A stretch of DNA of 64,000 nt. Origin: Candidatus Fluviicola riflensis. GTDB taxonomy: Bacteria; Bacteroidota; Bacteroidia; Flavobacteriales_D; Crocinitomicaceae. Below, piece by piece: positions 44,819-53,629 of this stretch. The notes beneath the pieces were generated by a model that made no database searches, was not told the origin of the DNA, and worked only from the letters and a program-made list of their open reading frames with translations. The position numbers and the translations under genes are program-made. Position 1 is the first letter of the stretch. The number at the start of each line of letters is the position of its first letter. The stretch spans positions 962,001 through 1,026,000 of the forward strand of contig CP022585.1 of the NCBI GenBank assembly GCA_002243285.1, read 5' to 3'.

Positions 44819-45825
44819 CTGGTAACGAGTAAAGAGTTATACCCTGAAGGCGTAATTCCAATATTACCGGCTTCGTCAACCACGATTACACGCCAGTAAT
44901 AAACACCGGCTGCCAATCCCATGGTGTTCAGGTTTTCGGTAGCGGAAGTTTGTGCCGAATTGTAATTTCGGGTAACGACAATATTCGAGAAACTGGTATT
45001 GGTAGAAAGCTGCAGGCGCGCAAAGAACGGGGATTGAATAATGCCTGAATTAGCAGGAAATGTCCATGAAAAGGTAACGCTTGGATTGAAGGACAAACTA
45101 ACGGATGTATTGGATACAGGTGCCACCAAAGTCGCTGTTCCCGGGCTGGTAGTGTCGACATAAAACACCCGTTTGGTGTAAGCCGTTTCGCTGCCGTTGC
45201 TCAGGTATGATTTCACCCCCCAGCAGTATTCGCCTTCACTAAGCTGCGCACCTGTAAAGCTGTAAATGGAAACCGTTCCCAGCTGATCGGCAATGTCGAG
45301 TAACTGGCCCGAAAACGAATTGGTTTTGTGCAATTCAAAGGTATATGTATCCGTACCTGACAGATTGAACCAGGAGAATTCACCGGTGAAGGTTTCATTC
45401 ACATAAGCATTGTGAGCCGGTTCATCCAGCACAACGCCACCATTGTTTGACCCACCGGCCGAAGTTCCAACCCAAAAAGTGTAAGGAACGCTTGTTTTCG
45501 ACTCGTAACCTGCGTTCAGCGCGGTAATCCGGAATTGGTATTCAGCCGAATCGAGCCCGAAAAAGAAGTTGGTACCTGTGACGATAGAATCGAGTGCGTA
45601 CACTTCCAAATCAGTGAAACTCGGACTTACGACCTCCAAATGATATTTGGTTGCGCCACTCAGAGCTTCCCACTTGAAATGAACAGGATTGTTGTCCACC
45701 GTATCATTTACCTGGGGTAAAATCACCATGGGTGTGTCGTCTGAAATGTCTTTTTCGATGATGTCTTTACAGCTTCCGAGAAACAGTAGCGCGCCCAGGA
45801 AAGCAATGAAACTAGCCTTTTTCAT
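44815..45825 (-). CDS. Lipoprotein with Fn3-like domains in the T2SS-like operon
   Basis: 336 residues. Lipobox FLGALLFLGSC places an acylated Cys near residue 19. Three fibronectin type III-like sandwiches follow, each with W-x-x-LSGATKYHLEVV-like strand patterns (PVHFKWEALSGATKYHLEVV, EFSWFNLSGTDTYTFELHKT, VTFSWTFPANSG). No known GspS or pilotin match. It might anchor or cap the secretin at the outer membrane, or bind surface glycans. It overlaps pilO-like and pilP-like genes, so it is part of the machine's operon. Confidence 0.75.
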   Translation of the reverse strand: MKKASFIAFLGALLFLGSCKDIIEKDISDDTPMVILPQVNDTVDNNPVHFKWEALSGATKYHLEVVSPSFTDLEVYALDSIVTGTNFFFGLDSAEYQFRITALNAGYESKTSVPYTFWVGTSAGGSNNGGVVLDEPAHNAYVNETFTGEFSWFNLSGTDTYTFELHKTNSFSGQLLDIADQLGTVSIYSFTGAQLSEGEYCWGVKSYLSNGSETAYTKRVFYVDTTSPGTATLVAPVSNTSVSLSFNPSVTFSWTFPANSGIIQSPFFARLQLSTNTSFSNIVVTRNYNSAQTSATENLNTMGLAAGVYYWRVIVVDEAGNIGITPSGYNSLLVTS

Positions 45826-46351
45826 TTTGAACATAGTTTTGAAGTAATAATGTGGAAATCAGGTCACTTTTACCTGATACCAGGTCTTTTTTGGTTTCGA
45901 AATGTGTATGGATGAGTCGTGCGTCTTCAAAATCTTTTTCCAAAGCATGTATGAACCGCAATTGTTCCGGATAATCACCTTTGATATCAATGCGGAACGT
46001 ATTGATACTAAAATCAGGATGATCGAAGGTATACACTTCCTCGATTTGCTGTACGGAAAGTCCGCTGCTTTTGCGTGCGAAGAAATTCAAAAAACCTTGC
46101 TGTACCTGCTCGATAGAAACATTTTCACGTCCGAGGAGTTTATTGATCGTGGCAATTTCCAGCTGCAGGTTACGAATAGCTGTTTGCGACGATTCCGCCT
46201 CGGCTTTTTTGAGTTCCAGTTCGCTGATATAGGTGTTGGTTTCAATCGTGGTGCTGAATGAACGTTTGTAGGCTACAGCAAACAACAAAACGCCGATCAC
46301 CAAAAGGGCCAGGTTTTTTTGTTTATAGCTGTATTTGTCAAACAAAGTCAT
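45812..46351 (-). CDS. PilO/GspM-like inner-membrane protein
   Basis: 179 residues from the ATG at 46351, which overlaps the upstream stop (ATGA). It has a short cytoplasmic segment, one transmembrane helix (NLALLVIGVLLFAVAYKRSF), a coiled coil (SELELKKAEAESSQTAIRNL), and a ferredoxin-like periplasmic domain (FSINTFRIDIKGDYPEQLRF). This is the standard PilO/GspM plan. A longer reading to 46435 has no support. Confidence 0.8.
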   Translation of the reverse strand: MTLFDKYSYKQKNLALLVIGVLLFAVAYKRSFSTTIETNTYISELELKKAEAESSQTAIRNLQLEIATINKLLGRENVSIEQVQQGFLNFFARKSSGLSVQQIEEVYTFDHPDFSINTFRIDIKGDYPEQLRFIHALEKDFEDARLIHTHFETKKDLVSGKSDLISTLLLQNYVQNEKG

Positions 46352-47523
46352 TCGTTGATTTTTAGGAGTAATTGAAATGTTGCTTTTTGATCGTTGATGC
46401 GCACGTAGTTGATTAACTCTACGCCTGAAATCCATTCTTTACGTTCCAGTGCTTCCATCCAGTCATCGAGTACCTTACTGCTGCTGCTAAAACCGGAGAT
46501 GGTCAGGTGTTTGGAATTGAGTTCTACTTTGCGTTTGGGTTTCAATGGTTCCAGCAACGGAAAAGTCTCTAAACTGGAAAGCTGAATAGCCGCCGGAACT
46601 GAAGCGCCGATTTCATCCAGATAAAATGATAGGTACTTCACCGATTGAATGCCGGAATTATCGACCAATACCAGTTTACGTTGCTTTTCCTGTTGCAAAC
46701 GATCACTCAAAGCCAGGTTTTCACCGTAACCGGCAATATCGGTTTCCAGCTGAGCCGCCACTGTATTTAGGTGATTGACGTAAAAGTAATTCCCCACTAA
46801 GGCAATCAGGAAAAAACCTAGAATGCCGATACCGAGCTTCACGAAACGCACAAACTCTTTGTAATCGGCTTTGGTTTGTTCAAAGCGCGTTTCATCCAAT
46901 CCCTGGCGATATTGTTCGTTCGGTTCATTGGTGAGTTGCTGCATGGCCCGCACATAAGCCGCATCAGTATCCAGAAAACCTGAATCAGTGGCCAGGCGTT
47001 TAACGTCACCAATATTGCGTTCCAGTTTCCTCAGGTCGCCATTGACCAGTTCGATCACAAAATCGAGTTGCAAAGCACTGTTTTCTCCCAATAAACGAAT
47101 CAGCGGAATAGGTCCGGTATGAACGCCCCAAAGAAAAACTTTTTGAGCCGAAAGCGCTTCGAGTATCGGTTCTACCAATGATCTCCGGATAAACGAAACA
47201 CCAACTGTGCCCTTCAATTCATAACTGCTGAAATAAAAATCGTCTTCTCCGCCGGTAACCAGCAAACTTTCGCGGTAATTGGAAACATTTTCGGCGATTC
47301 TGCTCAGTACACCAAATCCGGAAAAGTGGAGTACATACGGAAGATTTTTCCCCGCTTTTTTGATCAGATCTTCGGTGTTTTCGACTGTTGTCCACAGCAC
47401 AGAATCCGCTTCAGCTGCTTGTTTACTCACCACAACATAACGCATGTGCTGTTCCTGCTGTTCCAGTTGAACCTGGACCAACACCCATTTGCGCGGAGCA
47501 TGATATGTTGTTTTAAACACCAT
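46348..47523 (-). CDS. PilN/GspL-like protein with cytoplasmic actin-like part
   Basis: 391 residues. N-terminal about 220 residues look like a degenerate actin-fold PilM/GspL cytoplasmic domain (KNLPYVLHFSGFGVLSRIAE, VFLWGVHTGPIPLIRLLGEN); then a transmembrane helix (KLGIGILGFFLIALVGNYFY), a coiled coil and a PilN-like periplasmic ferredoxin fold (NSKHLTISGFSSSSKVLDDW, LERKEWISGVELINYVRI). A fused PilM-PilN is how GspL is organised. It shares a base with the secretin stop. Confidence 0.8.
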   Translation of the reverse strand: MVFKTTYHAPRKWVLVQVQLEQQEQHMRYVVVSKQAAEADSVLWTTVENTEDLIKKAGKNLPYVLHFSGFGVLSRIAENVSNYRESLLVTGGEDDFYFSSYELKGTVGVSFIRRSLVEPILEALSAQKVFLWGVHTGPIPLIRLLGENSALQLDFVIELVNGDLRKLERNIGDVKRLATDSGFLDTDAAYVRAMQQLTNEPNEQYRQGLDETRFEQTKADYKEFVRFVKLGIGILGFFLIALVGNYFYVNHLNTVAAQLETDIAGYGENLALSDRLQQEKQRKLVLVDNSGIQSVKYLSFYLDEIGASVPAAIQLSSLETFPLLEPLKPKRKVELNSKHLTISGFSSSSKVLDDWMEALERKEWISGVELINYVRINDQKATFQLLLKINE

Positions 47524-49424
47524 TAATACGTGATCGTTGGTCGAATGATAATGTGCATTTTATTCTTTTCGCTGGTACGCTCACGTGAGCTGAAAAACCA
47601 TTTCAATACCGGAACACGTGAAAGAAAAGGAACCCCTTCACCTGTATTCGATTTCCGTTTTTTCTCCAAACCTCCCAGCAAAACCACTTCGCCGTTTTTT
47701 ACCCGCACTACCGATTCAAAGGTTTGTTTGGTGGTTCCCGGAGGAGCCGTGATGTCTGTTCGTGCTTCGAAATCGTCGTTGGTAACAGTAATTGTTAATG
47801 TCACGTACTCATCGGCCGAAACAAAAGGTTTGATTTTCACCGTCAGGTTGGCATCAATCGATTTCCAGATTTTGGAAGTCAAAACTCCCTGGTTCACCAC
47901 CGAATTTTGTACATCTACCTGTGTTTCCTGGTAATAGGTTGTCTGACCGATAGAAATATTGGCGCTGTGCCCGCTCAGTGTGGCAATCTTCGGCGTACTT
48001 TCAATGTCAACTGTTCCGTTCGATTCCAGTAAACTCATAGATAGGTAGAAATTTTCGGTTACGTTCCCAAGATTTAATACACCAAAACCGTTGATACCGT
48101 CTAAAATAGCATTGATGCTTTGAGCTCCAAGCGTAACATCCACAGCGGGGAACACGCTTCCGCTGGTAACGGCAGGTTTATCACCCAAACCGGCTTTTAA
48201 ACCGCTTGAAATAGTGTTGTTGCGATTAGAGGTAATGAACATCACATCGATCTGCACCATCGGGACTACCACATCGATACTGGAAAGAAAGGCTTTTAAT
48301 TCAGCGATCTTACGGCTCGAGCCTGAAACGACCAAACCATTGAGTTCCAGGAATTCATTCACATCCAAATCGGCCATCAAATCTTTCGGAATGGAAGCTT
48401 TCACGTTTTCAATCGTACGGTTTTCCATGCGAATAAGTTCAGTGGTACGAATGCCTTCCGTTTTGTTTTCACCGATCAGGAACACGCGGTTTTCAGGATC
48501 TTCGCGATAGGAATATTTGGTTCCGTTGAACAGCAATTCCAGTAGCTGCGGAAAAGTAGTGTTGTAGACTTCGAAACTGCTTTTTCCCTCAGGTTTGTTG
48601 TAAAGGAAATAATGCGCACCGCATTCCTGCGCACCCATCCGGATAATGTCCATCAGTTCGGCGTTGTTGGCAATGATATCCAGCGTTCCGAACGCATTTT
48701 TGGTGATCTGAACACCTGTTTTCTCAAAATTACTGGTGCTTGGATTGAAGGTGTTCCCGTTGCTGTTTACAGTCGATTTCGGAGGTTGAAACAAGTAGTA
48801 AAAACCGTTTTCGTCTTTCTTCGATTCCAACCCGTTGGCTTTGGCAAGCATATCAAATACCTGGTCAAACGGACGGTTGAGGAAATAAGCACTTACCGGT
48901 TTGTCACGCACCTCGGGCGCCAGCACAATGTTTTTCCCACTCAGTTTGGTAATGCTTTCCACTACTTTGTACAAACTGTCGTTTTTGAGATCAACGGAAA
49001 GAAACTCGTTGGAAGGATTATAGGTTACATCTATTTTCTTTTCCGCTTTAGGCAAGGGAATTTCTTTTTTTGGTGCAAGCTTTTTAATAGCCAGAATACT
49101 TCCGACGAACTGGTATTCCACATCGAAATTTTCGTAAAGAAAAACAAGGACATCTTTCACTTGCGCATCGAAGAAATTGTAGGAAATTGCCTGGTTGAAA
49201 GACGGATCAACACTGATGTTGAGGTTGTTTTCCAATGCAAGTGAATTCACCAATTCTGCCAAGGGCAAACCAGACACGTTGAGCTGAACAGCATTGTTGT
49301 ACCCTGTGTGTTTTACACTCATACTGTCGAGTATGGGGCGCAACGTTAATTCGGTGTACTGCTTTTGCGCCATCGCGGAAAGCGACAGGAACATCAACAG
49401 AAAAACAGGCAGTAATTGTTTCAT
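47523..49424 (-). CDS. Secretin (GspD/PilQ-like)
   Basis: 633 residues. A signal peptide (LPVFLLMFLSLSAMAQ) precedes several N-domains (LPLAELVNSLALENNLNISV, DSLYKVVESITKLSGKNIVL, ENVKASIPKDLMADLDVNEF). The C-terminal secretin core has ESTPKIATLSGHSANISIGQ, VVRVKNGEVVLLGGLEKKRK and the signature VPFLSRVPVLKWFFSS followed by MHIIIRPTI. It forms the outer-membrane gate. Gene overlaps the GspE stop (ATGA). Confidence 0.93.
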   Translation of the reverse strand: MKQLLPVFLLMFLSLSAMAQKQYTELTLRPILDSMSVKHTGYNNAVQLNVSGLPLAELVNSLALENNLNISVDPSFNQAISYNFFDAQVKDVLVFLYENFDVEYQFVGSILAIKKLAPKKEIPLPKAEKKIDVTYNPSNEFLSVDLKNDSLYKVVESITKLSGKNIVLAPEVRDKPVSAYFLNRPFDQVFDMLAKANGLESKKDENGFYYLFQPPKSTVNSNGNTFNPSTSNFEKTGVQITKNAFGTLDIIANNAELMDIIRMGAQECGAHYFLYNKPEGKSSFEVYNTTFPQLLELLFNGTKYSYREDPENRVFLIGENKTEGIRTTELIRMENRTIENVKASIPKDLMADLDVNEFLELNGLVVSGSSRKIAELKAFLSSIDVVVPMVQIDVMFITSNRNNTISSGLKAGLGDKPAVTSGSVFPAVDVTLGAQSINAILDGINGFGVLNLGNVTENFYLSMSLLESNGTVDIESTPKIATLSGHSANISIGQTTYYQETQVDVQNSVVNQGVLTSKIWKSIDANLTVKIKPFVSADEYVTLTITVTNDDFEARTDITAPPGTTKQTFESVVRVKNGEVVLLGGLEKKRKSNTGEGVPFLSRVPVLKWFFSSRERTSEKNKMHIIIRPTITY

Positions 49425-50836
49425 TGAATTTCGGTTAGTAACGGATAGGCTTCTTCCAGGGAAGTAGTTCCATCATAAATAAGTGTAAGAGCTTGTTTGC
49501 TTAAGCTGACAATGCCACGTTGGTCTAACAGTGGCTGTACGCGCATGTCTGCCTGTTTGATCGATTCGGCCAGTTCAGGATCAATCGGTATGACTTCATA
49601 AACAGCTGTTCGTCCTTTGTAGCCGGTATAATGACAGGCATCGCAGCCAACTGCCACAAATTGTGTTTCCGGAGCCAGGGAAGGATCAACCATCCGCGGC
49701 CAGTCTTTTAAATCGGTTTTTTGTTCAGTTTTACAGCTGGTACATAACTTCCGGATAAGCCGCTGCGCAACAGATGTATTGATGGTATTGGCCAATAAAA
49801 ACGGCGGAACACCCATGTCGATCAGGCGGGAAATAGTTCCCCAGGCTGAATTGGTGTGAATGGTAGACAAAACAAGATGGCCTGTCAATGCAGCACGAAT
49901 AGCCATTTGGGCGGTTTCGCCATCGCGGATCTCACCGAGCATGATCACATCCGGATCCTGACGCAGGAACGAACGGAGTGTACTTGAAAACGTCAAGCCG
50001 ATCGATTCTTTGAGTTGTACCTGGTTGATGCCTTCCAATGTGTATTCAATCGGATCTTCGACAGTAACAATATTGCGTTTTTCATTGTTGAGCAATTTCA
50101 GCGTTGCATACAATGTGGTGGTTTTCCCCGAACCGGTTGGACCGCTGATAAGCACAATTCCATTGGGTTTTTTGATGCCTTCGCGGTAATTTTCCAGATC
50201 GCGTTCGGTCAACCCCAATTGGTCGATTTGTATAAACGACGCATCTTTCCCCAAAATACGCAGCACGATTTTTTCACCGTGTAAGGTCGGTAAGATCGAC
50301 ACACGAATGTCAAAATCCTGGTATTGAATCCGGCCGTCCTGTGGTAACCGTTTTTCCGAAATATCAAGGTTGGAGCGGATCTTAATCTTGTTTACCAACT
50401 CTGCATAATCGGCTTTGTCAACCGCAAACCGTTCAATCAGATGTCCGTCGATGCGAATGCGCACGCGGGCACGTTCTTCATAGGTTTCGATATGAATATC
50501 ACTGCTGCCGAGGTGGTTGGCGTCCTGGATAATGCGGTCAACGAAATCGATCTTTGAGTCGAAGACGAGCTGCTGTTCCTGGTTCGCTTTGCGGAAATGT
50601 CGCCCCAGGTTGCGCTGAATAGCAATGCTGTCAATAGGTTCCAATTCTACAGCACAACCGAATAAGGCCGAAAGTTCTTCCTGGGCCAAGAGAACATTTT
50701 GTTGTTTATCGATGTAAAACTGCACCAGTTCCGGCGAAAGTGCTTTCGGGATCACGCGGTAATGCCACGCCAAATCTGATCGTACCGCCTGCTGCAATTC
50801 CGCTGAAACCTGTATGTTGTCCCAATCCTGTATCAT
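49421..50836 (-). CDS. GspE/PilB-type assembly ATPase
   Basis: 471 residues. N-terminal domain; then SSDIHIETYEERARVRIRID, Walker A in ISGPTGSGKTTTLYATL, Asp box NIVTVEDPIEYTLEGINQV, Walker B RQDPDVIMLGEIRDGETAQM, His box LTGHLVLSTIHTNSA, and the tetracysteine zinc motif CTSCKTE...CDACHYTGYKGRTAVYEV. This zinc motif distinguishes GspE/PilB from retraction ATPases; no PilT is in the window. Confidence 0.95.
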   Translation of the reverse strand: MIQDWDNIQVSAELQQAVRSDLAWHYRVIPKALSPELVQFYIDKQQNVLLAQEELSALFGCAVELEPIDSIAIQRNLGRHFRKANQEQQLVFDSKIDFVDRIIQDANHLGSSDIHIETYEERARVRIRIDGHLIERFAVDKADYAELVNKIKIRSNLDISEKRLPQDGRIQYQDFDIRVSILPTLHGEKIVLRILGKDASFIQIDQLGLTERDLENYREGIKKPNGIVLISGPTGSGKTTTLYATLKLLNNEKRNIVTVEDPIEYTLEGINQVQLKESIGLTFSSTLRSFLRQDPDVIMLGEIRDGETAQMAIRAALTGHLVLSTIHTNSAWGTISRLIDMGVPPFLLANTINTSVAQRLIRKLCTSCKTEQKTDLKDWPRMVDPSLAPETQFVAVGCDACHYTGYKGRTAVYEVIPIDPELAESIKQADMRVQPLLDQRGIVSLSKQALTLIYDGTTSLEEAYPLLTEIQ

Positions 50837-51312
50837 ACCTGAATAAATTGAAATACATCTGTTCCGCTGTGAAGCAAAAGCAAATAGGTGAGCGTTACCA
50901 ATGAAAAATAGCCGGCGTATGGAATGGTCGACTGTTTTTTAAACAGCAGAATGATTCCGTGAATCAATAAGGTGGAAAAAGTGCCAACGGTAAAAAACAA
51001 AATGAAATGCTGAAACGATAACAAAGGCGTGAGTGCGAGAATAAAGAGTAAATCACCCAACCCGAAATACTGTTTGAAAAACAATTCGGGGTTTCCGAAA
51101 CGAAAACGAATGTAAACAAACAAAAAAGCCATCAGGAGTACAATAAATGCAGTATTAAAGCCAAGTGTCAACCACGAAAGATCAGCCCATTTGTATGCGA
51201 TAAACGCACCGAAAAGCAAAGGCGGTAAAAACCACCAGATACTTCTGGAAGTAATGTCTTGCAGGAAAATTGTTCCCAGCAACAAACACGCTATGATGAG
51301 TGCGATGACCAT
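50833..51312 (-). CDS. Minimal prepilin peptidase (A24 family)
   Basis: 159 residues with about six transmembrane helices. The two catalytic Asp residues of A24 peptidases are found in TIFLQDITSRSIWWF (first) and QYFGLGDLLFILALTPLLSF (second, GxGD motif). The N-terminal methylase domain and Cys zinc site of PilD are absent, as in the short TadV/archaeal type. It sits between GspE and the major pseudopilin, with 1- to 4-base overlaps. So it most likely processes the pseudopilins encoded next to it. Confidence 0.82.
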   Translation of the reverse strand: MVIALIIACLLLGTIFLQDITSRSIWWFLPPLLFGAFIAYKWADLSWLTLGFNTAFIVLLMAFLFVYIRFRFGNPELFFKQYFGLGDLLFILALTPLLSFQHFILFFTVGTFSTLLIHGIILLFKKQSTIPYAGYFSLVTLTYLLLLHSGTDVFQFIQV

Positions 51313-51734
51313 TAATCGGGCTGTACTTCTTTGGGTTGTCCTTCCTGGTCTATTTCCCAGATATTCATTTTACCGTCGCCGTTAAAATCAACTACTGATT
51401 CGGCTCTGCCTTTAAATCCGGCCGGACTGGCTTCTGTGATCGAAATGCGGTAATTGGCCGTTCCACCTTCGGTATTCAGTTTGTGTGGCAGGTAATTGAT
51501 TTCCTTTAAATCCTGCGAATACTTCGAAAACTGGAGGAAATAAGCATATTGAAGGTTGTGCAGCATGCGTAATTCCTGCTGCGCTTCCATACTTTTGGTT
51601 CGCGTGGCAATGCCCGTTTGATTGGGTACGACCAACATGATCAGGATTCCCATAATCGCCAATACGATCAATACTTCGGCCAATGAAAAAGCTTTCAGCC
51701 GGGTTATCTTCGTTCTTCGTTTTAATCGTTTCAT
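51312..51734 (-). CDS. Major pseudopilin, GspG-like
   Basis: 140 residues. Basic leader MKRLKRRTKITRLKA, cleavage expected after Ala15, then FSLAEVLIVLAIMGILIMLV with Glu at +5. The C-terminal part contains VDFNGDGKMNIWEID, an EF-hand-like calcium loop (Asp, Asn, Asp, Gly, Glu in the standard positions). GspG proteins bind calcium in their C-terminal loop, so this fits the major pseudopilin. The usual Gly at -1 is replaced by Ala. Confidence 0.85.
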   Translation of the reverse strand: MKRLKRRTKITRLKAFSLAEVLIVLAIMGILIMLVVPNQTGIATRTKSMEAQQELRMLHNLQYAYFLQFSKYSQDLKEINYLPHKLNTEGGTANYRISITEASPAGFKGRAESVVDFNGDGKMNIWEIDQEGQPKEVQPD

Positions 51735-52825
51735 TATTTAATGACATTACTCAGGTTAAACATTGGCAAATACATCGCTACCATAATCACACCCACTACA
51801 ACCCCGATAATCACAATGATCGCGGGTTCAATGATCGTTCCCATGAGTTTTGTTCGGTAATCAATTTCATCGTTGTATTGTTTGGTTAAGCGTATAAACG
51901 TTTGATCCAGCTGATTAATTTCCTCAGCGATTTTAATTAACGAAATTAGTCGTTTATCCAATATATTGAATTGTCCAAGACCGGAATGTAGCTGATTTCC
52001 CGCTAAAATTTCTTTTTTGGCATGTTGAATGGCTTTTTCCAACGGATAAAATCCGATCATTTCTTCTACCAAATCGAGTGCTTTCACCAGCGGAGTCTTC
52101 GATTCCATGAGCAACCCCATGCTTTGACAGAAACGCGCAATATACACTTTTCGGATCAGGACGCCGAACACGGGAATCCGCAACATCACCCGACTCGAAG
52201 TTTTACGGAACCATTCTTCCTTGCGTTGAGTGTAACAATAAATACTGATCGCAATAGCCGCTAAAAAGAAGTAAAACATAAACGGTGCAAAATGTTCTGA
52301 CAACCATACAATTTTCTTTGTCAACCAGGGTAATTCCTGTCCGAATTGTTTAAATACATCTTCAAACATTGGCACTACGGAACTGAGCATGAAATACAAA
52401 ACACCGAAGGTAATTGCCATCACGAAAGCGGGGTAGGTAAATACACTCACGAGTTGCCGTTTGAGTTTCACTTTATCACCGAAATAAACTGCCATAGAAG
52501 CCAGTACGTTTTTCAGCCGGCCCGTTTCTTCACCGATGCGCACACTTTGAAATTCGTAAGCCGAGAAATGTCCTGATTGTTCCATAGCTTCGGAAAGGGA
52601 AGCACCGAGAACAATTTTTGCCTGAAGTGTTTCTAAAATGACTTTTACGCGTTGTTTTTCCTGTTCTTCAATGATGAGCTGAATGGAACGACGCATATCG
52701 ATTCCGCTTTCGATGAGGGAACAAAATTCATTGTAGAATTGTTCTTTGGTTTTATCGCCAAAGGGGTTGCCCAGCGTTAGTTCACGTTGAAAAATTCCCT
52801 TCGATTGTTGCGCTTCTACTGCCAT
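51734..52825 (-). CDS. GspF-type inner-membrane platform protein
   Basis: 363 residues. Two GspF repeats: the first contains FYNEFCSLIESGIDMRRSIQ and AYEFQSVRIGEETGRLKNVL; the second ARFCQSMGLLMESKTPLVKA and LDKRLISLIKIAEEINQLDQ. Three transmembrane helices (VFTYPAFVMAITFGVLYFML, MFYFFLAAIAISIYCY, IIEPAIIVIIGVVVGVIMVA). It links the ATPase to the pseudopilus. Slightly shorter than usual at the N-terminus. Confidence 0.93.
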   Translation of the reverse strand: MAVEAQQSKGIFQRELTLGNPFGDKTKEQFYNEFCSLIESGIDMRRSIQLIIEEQEKQRVKVILETLQAKIVLGASLSEAMEQSGHFSAYEFQSVRIGEETGRLKNVLASMAVYFGDKVKLKRQLVSVFTYPAFVMAITFGVLYFMLSSVVPMFEDVFKQFGQELPWLTKKIVWLSEHFAPFMFYFFLAAIAISIYCYTQRKEEWFRKTSSRVMLRIPVFGVLIRKVYIARFCQSMGLLMESKTPLVKALDLVEEMIGFYPLEKAIQHAKKEILAGNQLHSGLGQFNILDKRLISLIKIAEEINQLDQTFIRLTKQYNDEIDYRTKLMGTIIEPAIIVIIGVVVGVIMVAMYLPMFNLSNVIK

Positions 52826-53307
52826 AATCGTTGGGTGAAATAGTGATTTACATTGTGGGCTACAGTCGAACGAACCGGGTAACGGAGCACCATTTCATCG
52901 TCTTTCCAGTTGACTTTAAAAGCAATGTATTGCCGGCCTTTGATTTCTTCCTGTTGAATGGCGTTCATTTCCAGTTTCAGGTCCATTTCGGTTTCGTTGA
53001 TCATCCGAAACAGGCGATTGTCCATTATTTTGTAAATCGTTTGGTTTTTGCCCAAATAGATGCTTGCCTCATTTTCTTTTACATGAATGGAATCGGCTTC
53101 ATCGAGTTCACGCCAAAGATTCGCTCTTACTACAAACCAATCATTGAGTTCGTTTTTGATCCGGGTTTCGTTATGAATTTGCTCACCAAACCGGTTCAGT
53201 GCGCCAAAAAACAACGCCGAAAGCAACGCCATAAGCGCAATCACAATCGTGACTTCCAACACGGAAAAGGCCGTCAGGCGAGCGATATGTCGATGGTTAT
53301 TGTTCAC
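52816..53307 (-). CDS. Minor pseudopilin, GspJ-like
   Basis: 163 residues. Leader MNNNHRHIARLTA, cleavage expected after Ala13, then FSVLEVTIVIALMALLSALF with Glu at +5. The periplasmic part (ELDEADSIHVKENEASIYLG, NETEMDLKLEMNAIQQEEI) is beta-rich as in GspJ. It overlaps gspF by 10 bases and the upstream gene by 11. GspJ versus GspH cannot be settled. Confidence 0.75.
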   Translation of the reverse strand: MNNNHRHIARLTAFSVLEVTIVIALMALLSALFFGALNRFGEQIHNETRIKNELNDWFVVRANLWRELDEADSIHVKENEASIYLGKNQTIYKIMDNRLFRMINETEMDLKLEMNAIQQEEIKGRQYIAFKVNWKDDEMVLRYPVRSTVAHNVNHYFTQRLWQ

Positions 53308-53629
53308 TAAAAAAAGTTTGCTGCCAGGTAGTTTTTTGATTACTGATAAGACTGATTTCGCTGAAAGTTACCGAATCTTTCTTGGTTGTGATAACTTCCA
53401 TGGTGCCCAGTTCGCCTTTCCAATCTGAAACGGCCGGCAAGGTATCGTGAATCAATGCGTCGATCATCAGCGATTGAAATTCTGTTTGTTCGTTCACTTC
53501 TTTGAACTGAATGGTGGATCGGCTGGTTTGCATGAATACCTGCGAGGCAACTGTAAAACAAATGGCAATAATGGTCATTGCGATGACAAACTCGGCAATG
53601 GTTGAAGCTGGAATTTGTCTCATAACCAA
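53297..53629 (-). CDS. Minor pseudopilin, GspI-like
   Basis: 110 residues, the size of GspI. Leader MVMRQIPA, then STIAEFVIAMTIIAICFTVA with Glu at +5 after cleavage at Ala8. The C-terminal part is short with beta strands (ELGTMEVITTKKDSVTFSEI). GspI nucleates the minor pseudopilin tip. Ala replaces Gly at -1 as in the other two. Confidence 0.75.
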   Translation of the reverse strand: MVMRQIPASTIAEFVIAMTIIAICFTVASQVFMQTSRSTIQFKEVNEQTEFQSLMIDALIHDTLPAVSDWKGELGTMEVITTKKDSVTFSEISLISNQKTTWQQTFFSEQ

